Positions 20,401 through 33,185 of a DNA stretch of 64,000 nt are shown here, piece after piece. Source of the stretch: Mya arenaria (lineage: Eukaryota > Mollusca > Bivalvia > Myida > Myidae); assembly GCF_026914265.1 (NCBI RefSeq), contig NC_069133.1, positions 53,023,182 through 53,087,181 on the forward strand. Direction: 5' to 3'. The notes beneath the pieces are model-generated. The model was not told the origin of the DNA, made no database searches, and was given only the letters and a program-made list of their open reading frames with translations. The position numbers and the translations under genes are program-made. The stretch's first letter is position 1; each line of letters begins with the position of its first letter.

Positions 20401-21305
20401 AGAAACTCAGATATTATCATACAATATTAAACAACGGCGGATCATTTATATAAAATACCTCCATTGTACTCCCCCACGCTGGCTATCATTCTCAAAATAT
20501 CGTTGAAGTCATTCGTTGAACACGCGACGCATCTCAGATTTCTTTTATTGATTTTTGTGGGAAACTGAGGATCCAGCTGCTCCCCTTTTTTCAATGCATC
20601 AATGCTCTTGATAATGAACTCTGTCTTGATATTTTTAGCTTTGAGTGATTCGAGTTCAGAAAAGAGTTGCATGAATGCTTTCGTCTCCTGTAGCTGTTGC
20701 AATTCATTTCGTGTTGATGAATTAATTGTGTCCATCTGCAGGGTCAAATGCTCTTTAATGGCATTGCTGTATTGCTTGAAATGTTCCTGCACGCTGTTTG
20801 CCAGTAATTGTGAGTTTTCTTTGCAGTCTTGCATTGCTTTATCACATTTTTGTATTAAATTAGCTGGACTGTGTTGCTGTAATTTGTTCAAATAGGATTC
20901 GACAGTTTTCACTTGTTTATCAAAGGCATCGCTTAAGGATGCATAATCATGATTTTCATGGTTTGCGGAAATGCACTCTCGGCATAAAAGCAAATTGCAC
21001 AAGTAACAATATCCTTCAATCGTTTGATTCTCATGACCAATTGTAGAGCAACACTTCGAATTCGAGCAGTCTCCGTTCAAATTAATCTGCATATGCACTT
21101 GATTGTTCTCGCTTGCTGACATTGCAACGACTTTGTGTGTTTTTGTATCCTTTTGTCTTCTGTGTGCTGTGCAACACTCTTCACATAGCATGTTCACACA
21201 AACACAACACTTGAACATTGCATCATCTTCTTCACAAAGTGTACACTTCCGCAGAGAAAAACTGTCCCCACGCGAGTGTTCTTGCTCTGCTTGCAGTTCA
21301 GACAT
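17436..21305 (-). CDS. RING-less B-box, coiled-coil, KH-like, macro-domain protein (879 aa)
   Basis: Five exons: 20459-21305, 19407-20002, 18749-19137, 18236-18465 and 18013-17436. All junctions are GT-AG, phases close, and 2640 nt end in TAG. Residues 21-57 form a B-box (C21, C24, C36, C41, H48, H57). Residues 85-119 form a second (C100, C103, C108, C111, H116, H119). About 120-240 is a helical B-box C-terminal coiled coil. No RING precedes it. About 385-600 resembles the KH-like repeats of PARP14-type proteins (WY.., THYP, a second block with IIIQGFG). An acidic linker (DSSDEDLDSDTDD) follows. Residues 645-830 are a macro domain: GDIT 656-659, NPAD 668-671 in place of NAAN, GG 678-679, GAGTYKYP 771-778. 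The macro domain should bind ADP-ribose, and the B-boxes suggest a TRIM-like immune or ubiquitin scaffold. Function is inferred; the architecture is unusual. Confidence 0.85.
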
Positions 21306-24300
21306 TGTTAAATCAAAATGATCCAGTTTTTCAGTTCAAAACAACATCCTAAAAGACGCAAGATAAATTATTGAAATATACATGTTCGCCGTATAGTCTT
21401 TAGAATATTAACATGATACTATATGTAAAGTATTATAATCATAATACACAATGATCTCAATTTCTAAAGCCAGTCACGATTGAAGCATTCGCCTCCATTT
21501 CTTTGTCGTTAATATCAATTTCTCTGACCTGACAATATTTATAACAACCAATTCAAGTGACATTCATAACATAAGTCCGATTTCATGCATAGTGAGTGTA
21601 CTTTTGTATTTATACATATTTGGGTTAATCCACATAAAGGATATTTTCCTTCAACCATAGCTCCCAATGTTAAATTTAAACCTATTATGCACAAGTTGTC
21701 ATAGCCTTGGTGTTTCTAATAATAGGTTTAAAAGTTTTTAAGTTCGAAACTCATCCGTTTTTATGTTAGACATATTGTTTTTGTCCTGTCCGTTAATCAG
21801 TCAGCCAGCCAGTTCGCCAGCCAGCCAGTCAGTCATGACTGCCCAGTTAGTCAGTCAGTCAGTCAGTCAGTTTGTCCGTCAGTCTGTGTGTCACACTTCG
21901 TTTCTGCTTAATGACTAAAGAATGTTTGTACCCAGAAGCTTAATGGTTGGTATGCCAGTCGGTCATGACAAGTAGATTACCCTTATTGAGATCAGTAGGC
22001 CACAGGTCAAGTTCGCTGTGGCCTTGTGGTAAAAAACAATATATTGGTGGTGACCTTCAGCTGAAACATCAGGTTTCCGCTCACTACTTGCACCTATAAA
22101 CTTCCTACTTGGTATGCCAGTTGGTCATGACAAGTAAATGACCCTATTGTTTATGAGATCAATAGGTGAAAGGTCAAGGTTGCGGTGACATTTAGGTGAA
22201 AAAGACGGTTAAATGGTTGAACATGGAAAAATAACTAGCAATTGAAAGAAGAAAGAATATGTGTTTTGAATGATTTGAATAAACCATAAGTTATAATATG
22301 AGGTTTACTGATATAATGAAAAGCAAAGAAAATACCAAACATAAATAAAATATCACCTTTAACGGATTACCTGCACTATCAAGGTACTAAATAAAGAGGT
22401 ACCGCGTTTAGCATTTAAATAGGTAGCTACATCCTGTAAGGTAGATAACCCTGACTTGAAAGGTAATTAAAGGTGAGACGCCGCTTAACCTATCTGAGGA
22501 CGTGTTCAAAAGGTCACAGCTCACAGGTCAAAATCGAGCTTTATACTCGTATACTGTCAATGGTTTGTTATTTGTGTTTGTCATCAAATTTAAATAATAA
22601 CAATAAAGCGATAAGAGCTAAGTACGGTGAATGCATTTAATTATTGTATACGTACTCGAACATCGTATTTGAAACGCTTAAAACATTAAAAAAAAAATAC
22701 AGAATATATTTACCTCGACCTGAATCCTTTCTCTGTGTTAAACCTCACTCCAGCTGCGTAGTAAACATTCTATTAAAATACGAACAACAGAATATTAACG
22801 CTCGCTCTGACATACATGTACACTTGTAAGCGTTTCACGCTTCATGTTATGTTTAACCTGAATGTTAATTATGACCTGATATTTTAGTCACTGGCTGGTA
22901 TTTCCTTCAAGTACATTGTAATGCCTATAAATATATGCGTGTATTAATTATAAGCGTTTAGTAAAATTCTGTTTTCCAGATTAAGCGCATTTAAAAATAG
23001 CTCTGTATGACTTCCATACAATTTCTTAACACTGCACAGCTTATATTATCATATAGAACAATGTTTTACTGGTAGCTATATCTTATAACTATACGCTTTA
23101 TCTTATGAAATCGTGGACATTTACTTTCGATTCCATTCCCCGCTGATCTATTTTTAGAAAAACATTCTGGAATATTTGACGTCAGCAACTGTTGCAAACT
23201 ATTGCGCGAGACAATTACCATTTCGAACAGTCTACTTTCTCTTCTGCGTTATGTTTATACAAATATAACAATATGAATATCATACTATTCAAGTGAGGAA
23301 ACAAGCCGACGATATTATTCGATAGTTTGCCCGACCGGGCACATACAATGTTTAACAATATGGCACTGTCAAGGGCCAATTCATGTCGATTGACACATAA
23401 AACTTTCTCCCAAAAGCGAAGCTTCATTGGTGAGTGGTAAGGTACTATGTTTTGTGATGGACGAAATGTGGGTGATCACTGCTTGTCTACAGATTGATAT
23501 ATTCGGAGTTTGGATATTCTTACAAACAAAAGATGACAGTTCATTAGCCTTATTCCGGATACGTATCTTCATGAAGTCCCGGAGTCATATTACATGCACA
23601 TACATGTTGTATATAGAGTGGCTACAGAGAACACAACACAGACATCAATGACAGACAGCTATTTTCCAAATTTCTAGCCACTGTGATATTCTAAACTTTA
23701 TTTTATCCATTTAACTAACTGACTGTTTTCAGGAGACCGCATTCTCATTCATCAGAGGTTTGATAATGATCCAATTGTGGTAAGCATAGCATCATCGCTC
23801 AGGTGTTCGAGAATGGGAGTGCCCATACATGTTTACTAAAAAATATAACCTATTAATTCCCATAAAACAACAGTTTCAACGAGAATTGGTCTTTGTTAAC
23901 ATTTTCGCCGAGCGAACATTCTTCACTTGTTTCATATTACAGTATAGGGTATTTTTGTCAAATCTCATTTTACGTTTATGGCAATTAATGTACTATATTG
24001 GTGATATGTATAAAATATAATTTTGGCTAGTTGAAAATATTTATTTGTGACTTTAATGAGCTTTTGTCATCAAGCCACTGTGGGAGAATCGGTCTTATAA
24101 CTCCATAAACAATATGTTTACAAAATAACCGAAATACGTGTGAAGATTAAACATATTTATATGGCACTGCATTCCCCGATTTCTCAAATAAGCGCTCATA
24201 ATTGAGATATTAGATAAAATAACGAGTCATACTTATGTTTTATGATGATGTCCGTTCTTTTGCTCTAGCTCGGAAGTGCCATTGGCTCCTTTTTATACAG

Positions 24301-25300
24301 CTCCTAAAAGAGCTGGAGCTACTGTTTCGCACTCGTGATATAGGATAAAGGATATGCCGGTTTGGACACAGAAGCCTGTCATCTTTTTGAAAAGAGGAAA
24401 CACCGACTAAAGGCCGCCGAGTTTGTTCGGAAAGTAAGCGTGTGTAACAGTTTGCGTATATCAACAGTAAACCCACTTAACAAACCCGGATATGAACGAG
24501 ATGCGGGAAAATACTGGCAACTGCATTCCATGAATAATATACTTCAGGGGAGGGAAATCAGATATTCAATACATAACTCAATGCGGTTTTCTCCCTTTGG
24601 TACTGCCTAATGGCAAACATGAATACATCATTTCTTCAATATACTGTTCGCTAATGTGTTCAATGTTGTTAATTATCTCATTCAGAAAACATAATTTCAC
24701 ATATTTAGTCCTTTAGAACGTCTGTATAGTAAGCAAATCATAAAATAAATCTTTCAAAATAACAATGTGTTTGCTTTCCTTTCACTGATGAAGTTTTATA
24801 AACACAGTAGCAAATTTGGCTCAATACAATATTGACACAATTATATCCATTTTGGTCTCAGTATATCCAACCAAGATGTTTTTTATGTTGTTGAGTAATT
24901 TGTTTATACCACATTTTTAAACAATGAATTTATGGTGTTCCAAAAAGTGGTTAAAGTAGAATATTGTATAAAAAATGTTTATCAACTTGTACTTAATGAA
25001 CATTTTAATGATTCCGGTATCTCTTTATATTTTTGCTACGGTTATTTGGTATAAACATGTAAATTATTTGTAACTCTCTTTCTTTAATCCGCGTCCGGAA
25101 GAGAAACAATACAAATGTGCTCACATTCTATTGATTTTTTTTTGAAGCTGGTATGCATAATAGAATAACACAATAGTACACATGTATGGATGAATCTGAA
25201 TACCACCTTCTGCTGTGCTGTCCGTATTACTCTGATGTGCGTTTACAATATAACATTAAGTCACCATTGATACAGTTGTTCAATATCTTTGTATTTGATA
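21306..25300. other. Intergenic upstream of the B-box/macro gene, no gene recognised
   Basis: Probably holds the promoter and any 5' noncoding exon of the B-box/macro gene, but none can be fixed by eye. Contains an imperfect CAGT/CAGC run at about 21797-21875 (AGTCAGTCAGTCAGTCAG). It also has two copies of a module around GGTATGCCAGTCGGTCATGA at about 21952 and 22112. Open frames of up to 80 codons look random. Confidence 0.5.
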
Positions 25301-25325
25301 TACATTAAAGCTAGTGTATTTCGGT

Positions 25326-25593
25326 AGTGGTTTTGGTGGTGGTGGTGGTGGTGGTGGTGGTGGTGGTGAAGATGATGATAATGATGATGATGATGATGGT
25401 GGTGGTGGTAGTGGTGATGATGATGATGATGATGATGATGAGGATGATGAGGATGATGATGATGAGGATTATTATTATAATGGTGGTGGTAGGGGTGATG
25501 GTGGTGGTGGTGGTTGTGGTGGTGGTGGTGCTGCTGCTGCTGCTGATGATGATGATGTTGATGATGTTTATGATGATTATGATGATGATGAAT

Positions 25594-25625
<32 letters not shown>
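25326..25625. repeat. Compound (GGT)n/(GAT)n trinucleotide microsatellite
   Basis: About 300 bp almost entirely GGT and GAT triplets, with minor GCT and GAG. Both apparent frames (Gly/Asp/Ala or Val/Met/Leu runs) are artefacts of the 3-bp period. No splice context or flanking coding sequence. Confidence 0.95.
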
Positions 25626-25978
25626 ACTTTGATTTTTAAAGGCAGTCAGTCACGGAGCTCATTCTTGAAATGTTGAAGACGACCACGATGAAATGTATTT
25701 ATCTCAGTAGTTTCAAAGCACCAAACACCATGCCAGTCTAAGTCGAGGTTTCTTAGGCAGCCGACGATATATTTTAGGGCAGATAACGCCAATTCGGAAG
25801 TGGCTACTCAGAATAACATGCTATACGTAAGATTATTAACATCAATGCTTGGCTCTTAAATAAAAATGCATAACGGATAAATTATTCATGTTAACTGACG
25901 AGTTTTAGAAGCATTCGAAAGGCATGAATAACTGGAAAATGGACCGTTTATTTTTTTTGTCGATTACATGGTCTACTT

Positions 25979-26223
25979 CCATTCGGAACTCCTCGGCCAT
26001 CGAAAACAACCTATGGATCTAGTTTAAATTGATTGCCAGTGAAGTATATTATTGCAAACATAATTAAGATTTCCAAGAGTAAAGTCATAAAGTTTAACTG
26101 CTAAATAAAATCACTACGCGATCTACTTGCAGCGGACTTAAACGTACCTCTTTTTGAGTATGTAAACCGTCCAAATACATCCGAGGTTGTTTTCGATAAA
26201 AATGACCGAGGATTTCCGAATGG
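25979..26223. mobile_element. MITE with CCATTCGGAA ends and 8-bp target-site duplication
   Basis: A 245-bp element starting CCATTCGGAACTCCTCGG and ending CCGAGGATTTCCGAATGG, inverted with one mismatch. A second inverted pair lies further in (CGAAAACAACCT and AGGTTGTTTTCG). GTCTACTT stands immediately on both sides (25971-25978 and 26224-26231), extending to 11 identical bases if shared edge bases are counted. An 8-11 bp duplication fits the hAT or Mutator-like groups. No ORF. Confidence 0.8.
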
Positions 26224-27270
26224 GTCTACTTCCCAACACGAGAATGATGGCCGACATGCCTGTCAGAATGGTGTGTATGTCGGTTAGGCTTTCATGATGG
26301 TGACTTGCTTGTTAGATAAAAAACTGTCTGACATTCGTAAATAATTAATAACGTCTCAGTTTATAGACATTTTAAGATTTCATTAAGATGTATTGAGACG
26401 TATTAATTAACGTCTAAGTTAGACGTACATGCCAACATGCCAATTAGACATAATAGCTTCTACATGCAAATTTATATTATCTCTTAAAGCATGCCAGTTA
26501 TATATTAAAACAAAATATGTCACAATAATAGGCAGTTGAAGCGTTCCGTAAACGGCCACATTATTTCTCCGAGATTGACCGTGACTTGTTTTGGAATGTT
26601 ATACTTGTAATACGCCAGTCGGTGACGATCTCGTTCGAAAACGACTGAAGACGAATAAGTAAACGTATAATAATTGAGATAATTACAAATGCATGTTTTA
26701 TTCAGAGACTGAAATTGGACGTCGGACAAAGTGTTCACAATATCAACGCACCAGATCGAAGAAAAATATTTATTTAAAATATGCAAGAAATACACGTAAT
26801 GAGGAAACATACATATAAAGGTAAAATTGTAGACTCGCCAACGATTAAAGCTTTATCAACAATTAGTAAATAATCAGATGTCAACAGCAAAACTTGTAAA
26901 GGCACAGTTAAAACGTCGCACAATAAAAACATCTACAAGCTCAGTAAAAACATGTTAAAAATGAGGCTAAAACTGTTCGCACCGGCGGAGAGAATTCGAG
27001 ATATTATATTGCTTATTAAAACAAAAATATAAGCATTTGATTGTAATCGTTTACATTTCGCTATCTAAGATGGGCGCATATATTCCTTCAATTGCGTGCA
27101 TACTCTAATGAGCGCATTCTCTTCTGAATACATCTGATTTTAATAAAACTTCGTGTGTGATTCGTCAAATGATGTTTAATGTAGTAAAATGTATGTGACG
27201 TCGATGAAACAAATGATGTCATTGACGATACCGCTGTTTAAACAGCTGATTTTATATTACGTTCAATTAT

Positions 27271-27649
27271 CTTTAAGTGACACTCTTATTCCAAATCAAT
27301 ACATACACATGTATAACAAACACCATTTTTGACTGATAAACCTTTAACAACTTACTAAATAATGCATGTATGAAAAATATTAAGTACTAATAATAAGCTT
27401 GTAACCATGTATTTAATAGCGGAAAGCGCAAAAATAATAAATGATTGGTGAATGCTAAAATATTTACTGTGGTCTACTATACTCTCATAAGGTAGAAATA
27501 CCGTGTTTTATGCTCATTTCTTTCAAATCAAACTTGGTATCCTTCGTAAGAACCATTGTTTTCGACATTTATTCATCCTTTTTGGAATATTACAACTATA
27601 GTATTAATTGTGGTAAATTTTATTTGGGAGTAAGAGTGCATCTTTAAAG
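27271..27649. mobile_element. MITE copy A (TTTAAAGTGACACTC family)
   Basis: Ends TTTAAGTGACACTCTTATTC and GAGTAAGAGTGCATCTTTAAAG-like are inverted. The whole 379 bp is about 70 percent similar by eye to 29192-29580, sharing AAATGATTGGTG, TGCTAAAATATTTAC and CTCATAAGGTAGAAATACC. It lies about 700 bp past the 3' end of the secreted-protein gene. Confidence 0.7.
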
Positions 27650-28353
27650 CGTATTCCCCAGTTATGCAAATAATGAGTGTAGATTTACGTTGGGGCCTGC
27701 CCAGACAATCTTGCACTGACAAAATTGTTTTCGTACACCGATGAACCGCAAATACTAATACACTCTATCTTATACTTAAGTAACCATACAAGATCATTTG
27801 TCGTTTAAATTCTCATGTACGATAAACCGTTGATGATGAAGAAAATGGTTGCATATGATTAAGCTTAACGAATAGCTATAAAGTTTAAATTGGATAAAAG
27901 GTTAACATTGAATTGTTAATTGCGGTGGAAAGATAAGTGGGAACATGTCCAGGTGTTTTCTACCACAGATAGCTGTCTATGAACAGTTGCTCCGCCTCGC
28001 ACTGATTGGTCGACAACAATTATCGTCAAGTAAAGATTGGTTCTGATATTTTTCGATACATGCAATCTCGTTCGTTCATGGGTACCGCTGCTTTTCATTC
28101 AGCGTTTCGCAAATGCATTTGAATTATACCAAGTTATTGTAAACGCCTTCTACAAAGACTGCCTTACTGTTTGAGATGTGTTCTTACCAGTTTTCTGTAA
28201 TTTTATACAAAAAAATATCTGTATGACAGATGGTGGTTTAGCAAACCGGTTGATGCTTTATTAACTACCGTCTGCTGATGTTTCGTCTTACAAAGATTTT
28301 GTAAACTTCTCACTTCTTTTCCCACCACAAATACCAATAAACTCCGTTTTGTC

Positions 28354-30467
28354 TTAGATGTTGGGAAATTCAACGGCTTTTTGTACGAGAGATTTCCTCT
28401 TCCCCTTCTCCGCTCCCTTCTGTCCAATCTTCGTTGTTGTTTCCTTTATGGCTGCACCCTCCGCCTGCTCCATGGTCATCTTGTTGACGGCCGTACCGAG
28501 ATCGCCCATAGCTGGGTTTTGCTTCGCAAGTGTCCTAAACAGGAGCTAAAACATGAACGGTTGAGAATAAGCAAGATTCAACATCGTTAGATGCTTACAT
28601 TATGTCTAACACTCCAAAACATGCGTCGAAAAATGTTTGTGATTTTTTCACCCTGGGCGATTTAAATACGTTAAAATACCTATGTCACTTCAATTTCTAG
28701 TCATACTAGTACTGTTAGACCATAACGCGGTATGGGCGGTATAAATGCTCTGTTGGTAGCATCTGGTGACATGTTCGACATTTATTCTTCAAAGTAGAGC
28801 TATCTGTGACAATATCTCAACAATTCGACTACAATGCCAGCAAATCACGTGACTTACCGGAATGTTCGGCTTATCAGTGGTTGTGTATGTTCCTGTGACG
28901 TAAAGAGAGTCAACTGTGTTTCCGGTGGCGACGGAGGCGCCAAACTGGTGCCGGTGACCGAGACCCATGAGGAGAGGCAGCAGCACTTCCGCCTCATATT
29001 GGACAAAGAAGGTGTTGTCCGCTTGGAAACCTTTGTCCTTTCCATCGTTGTGGACATTTCCGAGGTGAAATTCGATGGACAGCGCGCCGCGCTTCTGTAG
29101 TTTTGATGAAAAAAAATATGGATCGAAAGAAATTGCTCAAAATGGTTCTTGCATCATGCTCGAAAATTAAAGCTTGCGTTTTGTTCTGACTGTTAAAGTG
29201 ACACATGTATTCAAAATCAACACATACACAATCATGTATAACAAACATAAATTTTGAGTGATACACCAGGAAACCGCTTTCCTACTTATTTAATAGTGAA
29301 AGTATGGAAAATATTAACTACTGATATCAAGATTGTCACCGTGTATTTAATAGCTGAAAACGCAATAATATTAAATGATTGGTGGGTGCTAAAATATTTA
29401 CAGTGATCTACTATAGACTCATAAGGTAGAAATACCCTGTTTTCTGCACATTTCTTTCAACATTAATGAAACTTTCATAATAACCATTGCTTTCGACATT
29501 TATTCATCCGTTTTGGTATACTTAAACAATTGTATTAATTGATAAACATTTTATTTTGGAGTAAAAGTACATCTTTAAAGGTATATGTTACTAAATACAC
29601 GGACATTTTGGTATTCAAATTTAAAAAACAAAGCACACCAAACAGCCTAATCATACAACTAAGAAGAAAAATAAATCTTCAAAATCTCAAAAGTTTTAAC
29701 CTTAGACTGAAGATGTTTGTTTCCATAGTCCTCAATGGGTGCCAAGTCACCAGTGATGTACAAGCCGTACCCGAGTCGGATCTCGCGCACCTGCTTAATC
29801 ACCATATCCGGAACGTCAACGGTCGGCTCCAAGGTGATAATGACATCCTCGGTGATGACATCGGTGAATCTGAACGTGTTGTTGACGATGATCTTCTCGG
29901 TGACGTATATTTCGGACCTCGACGGAGATTGCGTTATATGAATTGATGGAGACGCATCCGTAAAAACTGGAATGACATCAAATATAACATTGCATAACGC
30001 CATAGACAACTTTCTTCATATGGCCTTCAAAACAGCTTGCAGTTTTTTCCCGCTGGTTGGAAGGTCAGGAAATATCCCTGTTATTCATACGTGTTATATT
30101 TGTTTTGTTATTGTTGTCTTCTTTTGTTTCATGAATTGAAGGACTTTGCCTTCATTCAAAAGAAAGAAAAGGGTTTTGTATATTTTAATCTCATATTAGA
30201 GACTGTCGTAAAAGATTTAACAATGAACAGCATATGCCGGTTGTGCTTTCCTAAGACGTCATTTTCAGATTCCAAGTTGGCGTAATTTCCAATAAGACGA
30301 TCAGACAGTTACAAACAAACATGGTTATGGATGTCATATTTAATAAGCAAACAAACTTTGATAAGACGTAAGTTTGTATTTATAACAAATAAAAAAAATG
30401 TTTTACCATGAACTCCGAACACGATAGCTAATACAGCCAGCCGCAGGCCGGACCCAATATTTTCCAT
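28354..30467 (-). CDS. Small secreted protein of unknown function (251 aa)
   Basis: Four exons: 30407-30467, 29701-29966, 28858-29094 and 28354-28545. Junctions are GT-AG, phases close, and 756 nt end in TAA. Exon 1 encodes a hydrophobic leader (LRLAVLAIVFGVH), a likely signal peptide with cleavage near residue 20. Residues about 22-110 and 111-190 look like two beta-rich extracellular modules (NNTFRFTDVITEDVIITLEP; ALSIEFHLGNVHNDGKD, then NTFFVQYEAEVLLP). They recall the DUF11-like repeats of large surface proteins, but this likeness is weak. The last exon is helical and lysine-rich (KIGQKGAEKGKRK). For exon 4 I chose the acceptor at 28545/28546, because it gives a coherent frame from exon 3. 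The acceptor a few bases on would shift the frame. Confidence 0.65.
29192..29580. mobile_element. MITE copy B, in an intron of the secreted-protein gene
   Basis: Diverged partner of 27271-27649, with ends TTAAAGTGACACATGTATTC and GTAAAAGTACATCTTTAAAG. It sits wholly within the 29095-29700 intron and makes up most of it. No coding capacity. Confidence 0.7.
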
Positions 30468-31329
30468 GGTGTCACCTCCCCGATAGTCGCGAATCTTGTA
30501 CAGCCGAGTCACGTCGAGGTACCCGGAGCTCTGGCGGTTTCCATGTTAGCCGTTCCGATCCATAGAGTATGCTGAATAATTCATAACCTTTTGCTGGTTT
30601 CAATTATCCTTTCAAATGATTATCGAGTTTCATCGTCGGGCTTTTAAAATAAATTTGAAATATCGATGTTGAAACAATCAGAGAGTATTGAATCAGTTTT
30701 TCAAATCAACCACTTGGCTTTCTGTGCAAAGGTGTCTAATGACATTCCATATATTAGCAATATTGCGATGCAAAAGCCAGCTAAAAACATATCGATAGAA
30801 TATTAATGTGAAACATGCGCACATCGTTAAGAATATGTAAAGTTCGCAAGGTACATGAAAATTAGTACATTGTTCCTGGGAGTAGGATTACTATTATCAT
30901 TATTGCTGTTGGTCCCAGATTGATCGAATTAATCTTGGAATTAACATTATTATTTAGTGATATAGATAAGACCGCCTGACTTGTTTGTATCATCAACAAG
31001 AGCAATAATGTAACTGTAATTAAAACATAACTTGAATAATACCTTGACTGGCGACCAATTACTTAATACATATGTATTCATTATTACACGTTGTCTAGTC
31101 GAGCGATCTGGTCCCCAAACTGATCTATTGACCTTATTTTCTTTTAAATACATTTTCTTATCAAAATAAACAAATTAATATAAGGATTTCTCTGATATAT
31201 TACTCATTCTGCAAACCCAATGTTTTCCTTGTACATGTAGTAACCACAAGTTGTGCAACTCGGCTGAATGACATATTATGCATTGTGCATTATCTAATGG
31301 AGAGGCATTACTACGCACGTGGTCAAGAA

Positions 31330-32205
31330 CTTAAGTTGGCACCTTTTAACTAACGAAATATCACATATAATGTTTATTCATGTTATTGTGTCATTTAAAA
31401 ATAAGGTAGCTTCCTGTAAAGTTAAATTTGGACTGGTAGTTTTAGAGGAGATGTTTTTTTTAAAGCAAAAGAGGAAGTTAACCATTTTGTTGATGTTATT
31501 GTTGTTGTTGTTGTTGTTGTTGATCAATCGTGACCCTTTGTTCTCTTTTTGTAGAGGGTCACCCAAGGAATCTTCCTGTAAAGTTTCATTGAATTTGGAG
31601 TGGTAGTTTCAGAGGAGACCTTTTTTAAGGCAAAACAGGAAGTCAGCCATTTTGTTGTTGTTGCTGCTGTTGTTGTTGTTGATCAATCGTGATCCCTTTT
31701 GTATTTTTGTAGAGGGTCAATCAAGGACGCTTCCTGTGAATTTTCAGAGGAGATGCTTTTTAAAGCAAAACAGGAAGTCGGCCGTTTTGTTGTTGTTGTT
31801 GTTGTTGTTGTTGATGATGATCAATCGTGATCCCTTGATGTATTTTTGTAGAGGGACACCCAAGGAAGCTTCATGTGAAGTTCCATTGAATTTGGCCAGG
31901 TAGTTTCAGAGAAGATGTTTTTAAAGCGATTGTTGACGGACGGACGCACGGACGTTCTCACATATCAACCTTTGTTAGGTACTTTACCATTACTCCCATT
32001 ATGAAAATATACCCACTAAACCCTACTAACCCTAACTAACCCTACCCAACAAAGGCTACCCAACAAATATGATCTTCTATAAGTAATGAAGGAATTAGTA
32101 CCCAATACATACCCATTCGTGTGTGCGGATTGACGGACGGACGACGGACAAAGACCGATCACAACAGCTCACCTTGAGCACTTCGTGCTCTGGTGAGCTA
32201 AAAAT
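31330..32205. repeat. Interspersed repeat with (GTT)n modules, ending in an AGCTCACC/GGTGAGCT hairpin
   Basis: Three modules of roughly 170 bp each carry GTTGTTGTT, TGATCAATCGTGA(C/T)CC, TTTTTGTAGAGGG and GTAGTTTCAGAG(G/A)AGA. They are followed by GACGGACGGACG runs, a short telomere-like stretch at about 32018-32045 (ACCCTAACTAACCCTA), and the end hairpin CAGCTCACCTTGAGC ... GCTCTGGTGAGCTA. The same end is seen near 40812 and 58570. No protein. Confidence 0.6.
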
Positions 32206-32577
32206 ACATGTCGGAAATGTGTCCATCATATTTGAGATCTATATGGACGCATAAGTGTATACTATGTATTCAATGGATATAGCCATGCTTTTTAAAGTGA
32301 CCCCCCACCCCAATGCACTTTTTTAATTACGAAATATGGTGTGTCAAATCATAAGGAGTGTTAAAACAAAAATACCAAAAGCTGGAACCCATCAACAAAT
32401 GTTGATATTTATCGTCCTTGAAGATCACAATTTTCATTAGCGTTAATATCGCGATTGAAGATTAATTACGACTGTGGTGTTGCGTGATTGGTTGATTGAC
32501 ATTATGACGTGATGTTATCAATGTATCTTTAACAGGTCGACATATCCACCCCTTTTCTTAAAATTCCGGTGGCTTGT

Positions 32578-32780
32578 GGACTAGTCGGCTGTTTTCTTTT
32601 TTCTTGACTTTACCGGCGTGGGTTCGAACCCACTAAAACCCAAATACTTTTATGCTATAACGGTATTTTTTCTGCAATTTCGATATCAGAGAGTAAAATA
32701 ATGATTAAATAAGTGATTTTAGACGCATTACCGGGAAGACTCATTTTTGGTCCAAAAACATGACAGAGTCACTTTAATTC
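32578..32780 (+). repeat. tRNA-derived SINE-like repeat, copy A
   Basis: A B-box-like GGTTCGAACCC (32621-32631) inside GTGGGTTCGAACCCAC marks a tRNA T arm. The body that follows (TATTTTTTCTGCAATTTCGATATCAGAGAGTAAAA) aligns with 62060-62105 and ends with a CACTTTAA tail. Copy B is at 61985-62185. Confidence 0.45.
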
Positions 32781-33185
32781 ATGCGTACACTATTTATATG
32801 AACGGCACGATGCAATTTCTTGTTTCATTTCTTACACCAAAAGATCACATCGGAGACCAAATTACGTCTGACCAAACTTCAGGTAACTGAGTTATACATT
32901 AAAAAATGATGTCACGATTGCACGGTGTAAAATGACATTGCTTCGAAAAAGAAAAGTAAGAACGGCGCGCCTACTACACGGTTATGGAATCACATCATTG
33001 AGAGATGAATGAATAAACGAGGCTGGTATGCTATCGTTTCGAACGATTTGTTTTCAAGAAACAGCGGAAATTAGTGGACACTTAAATTGTCGCCGTCAGG
33101 CTTTGGACCGGTGGGCCTTAAATGATAGGGACTTTCTTATCATTCGATTAGACTAAGCAGTGACGATTAATATTCTACCCTTCAA

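Noticed and set aside
25314..25676. Gly/Asp-rich and Val/Met-rich open frames
   Set aside because: Pure GGT/GAT microsatellite; low complexity in every frame.
28354..28545. Alternative last exon of the secreted gene using the TTTAG acceptor at about 28534
   Set aside because: It puts the exon in a low-quality frame. The upstream acceptor at 28546 keeps a coherent helical, lysine-rich frame to a TAA stop.
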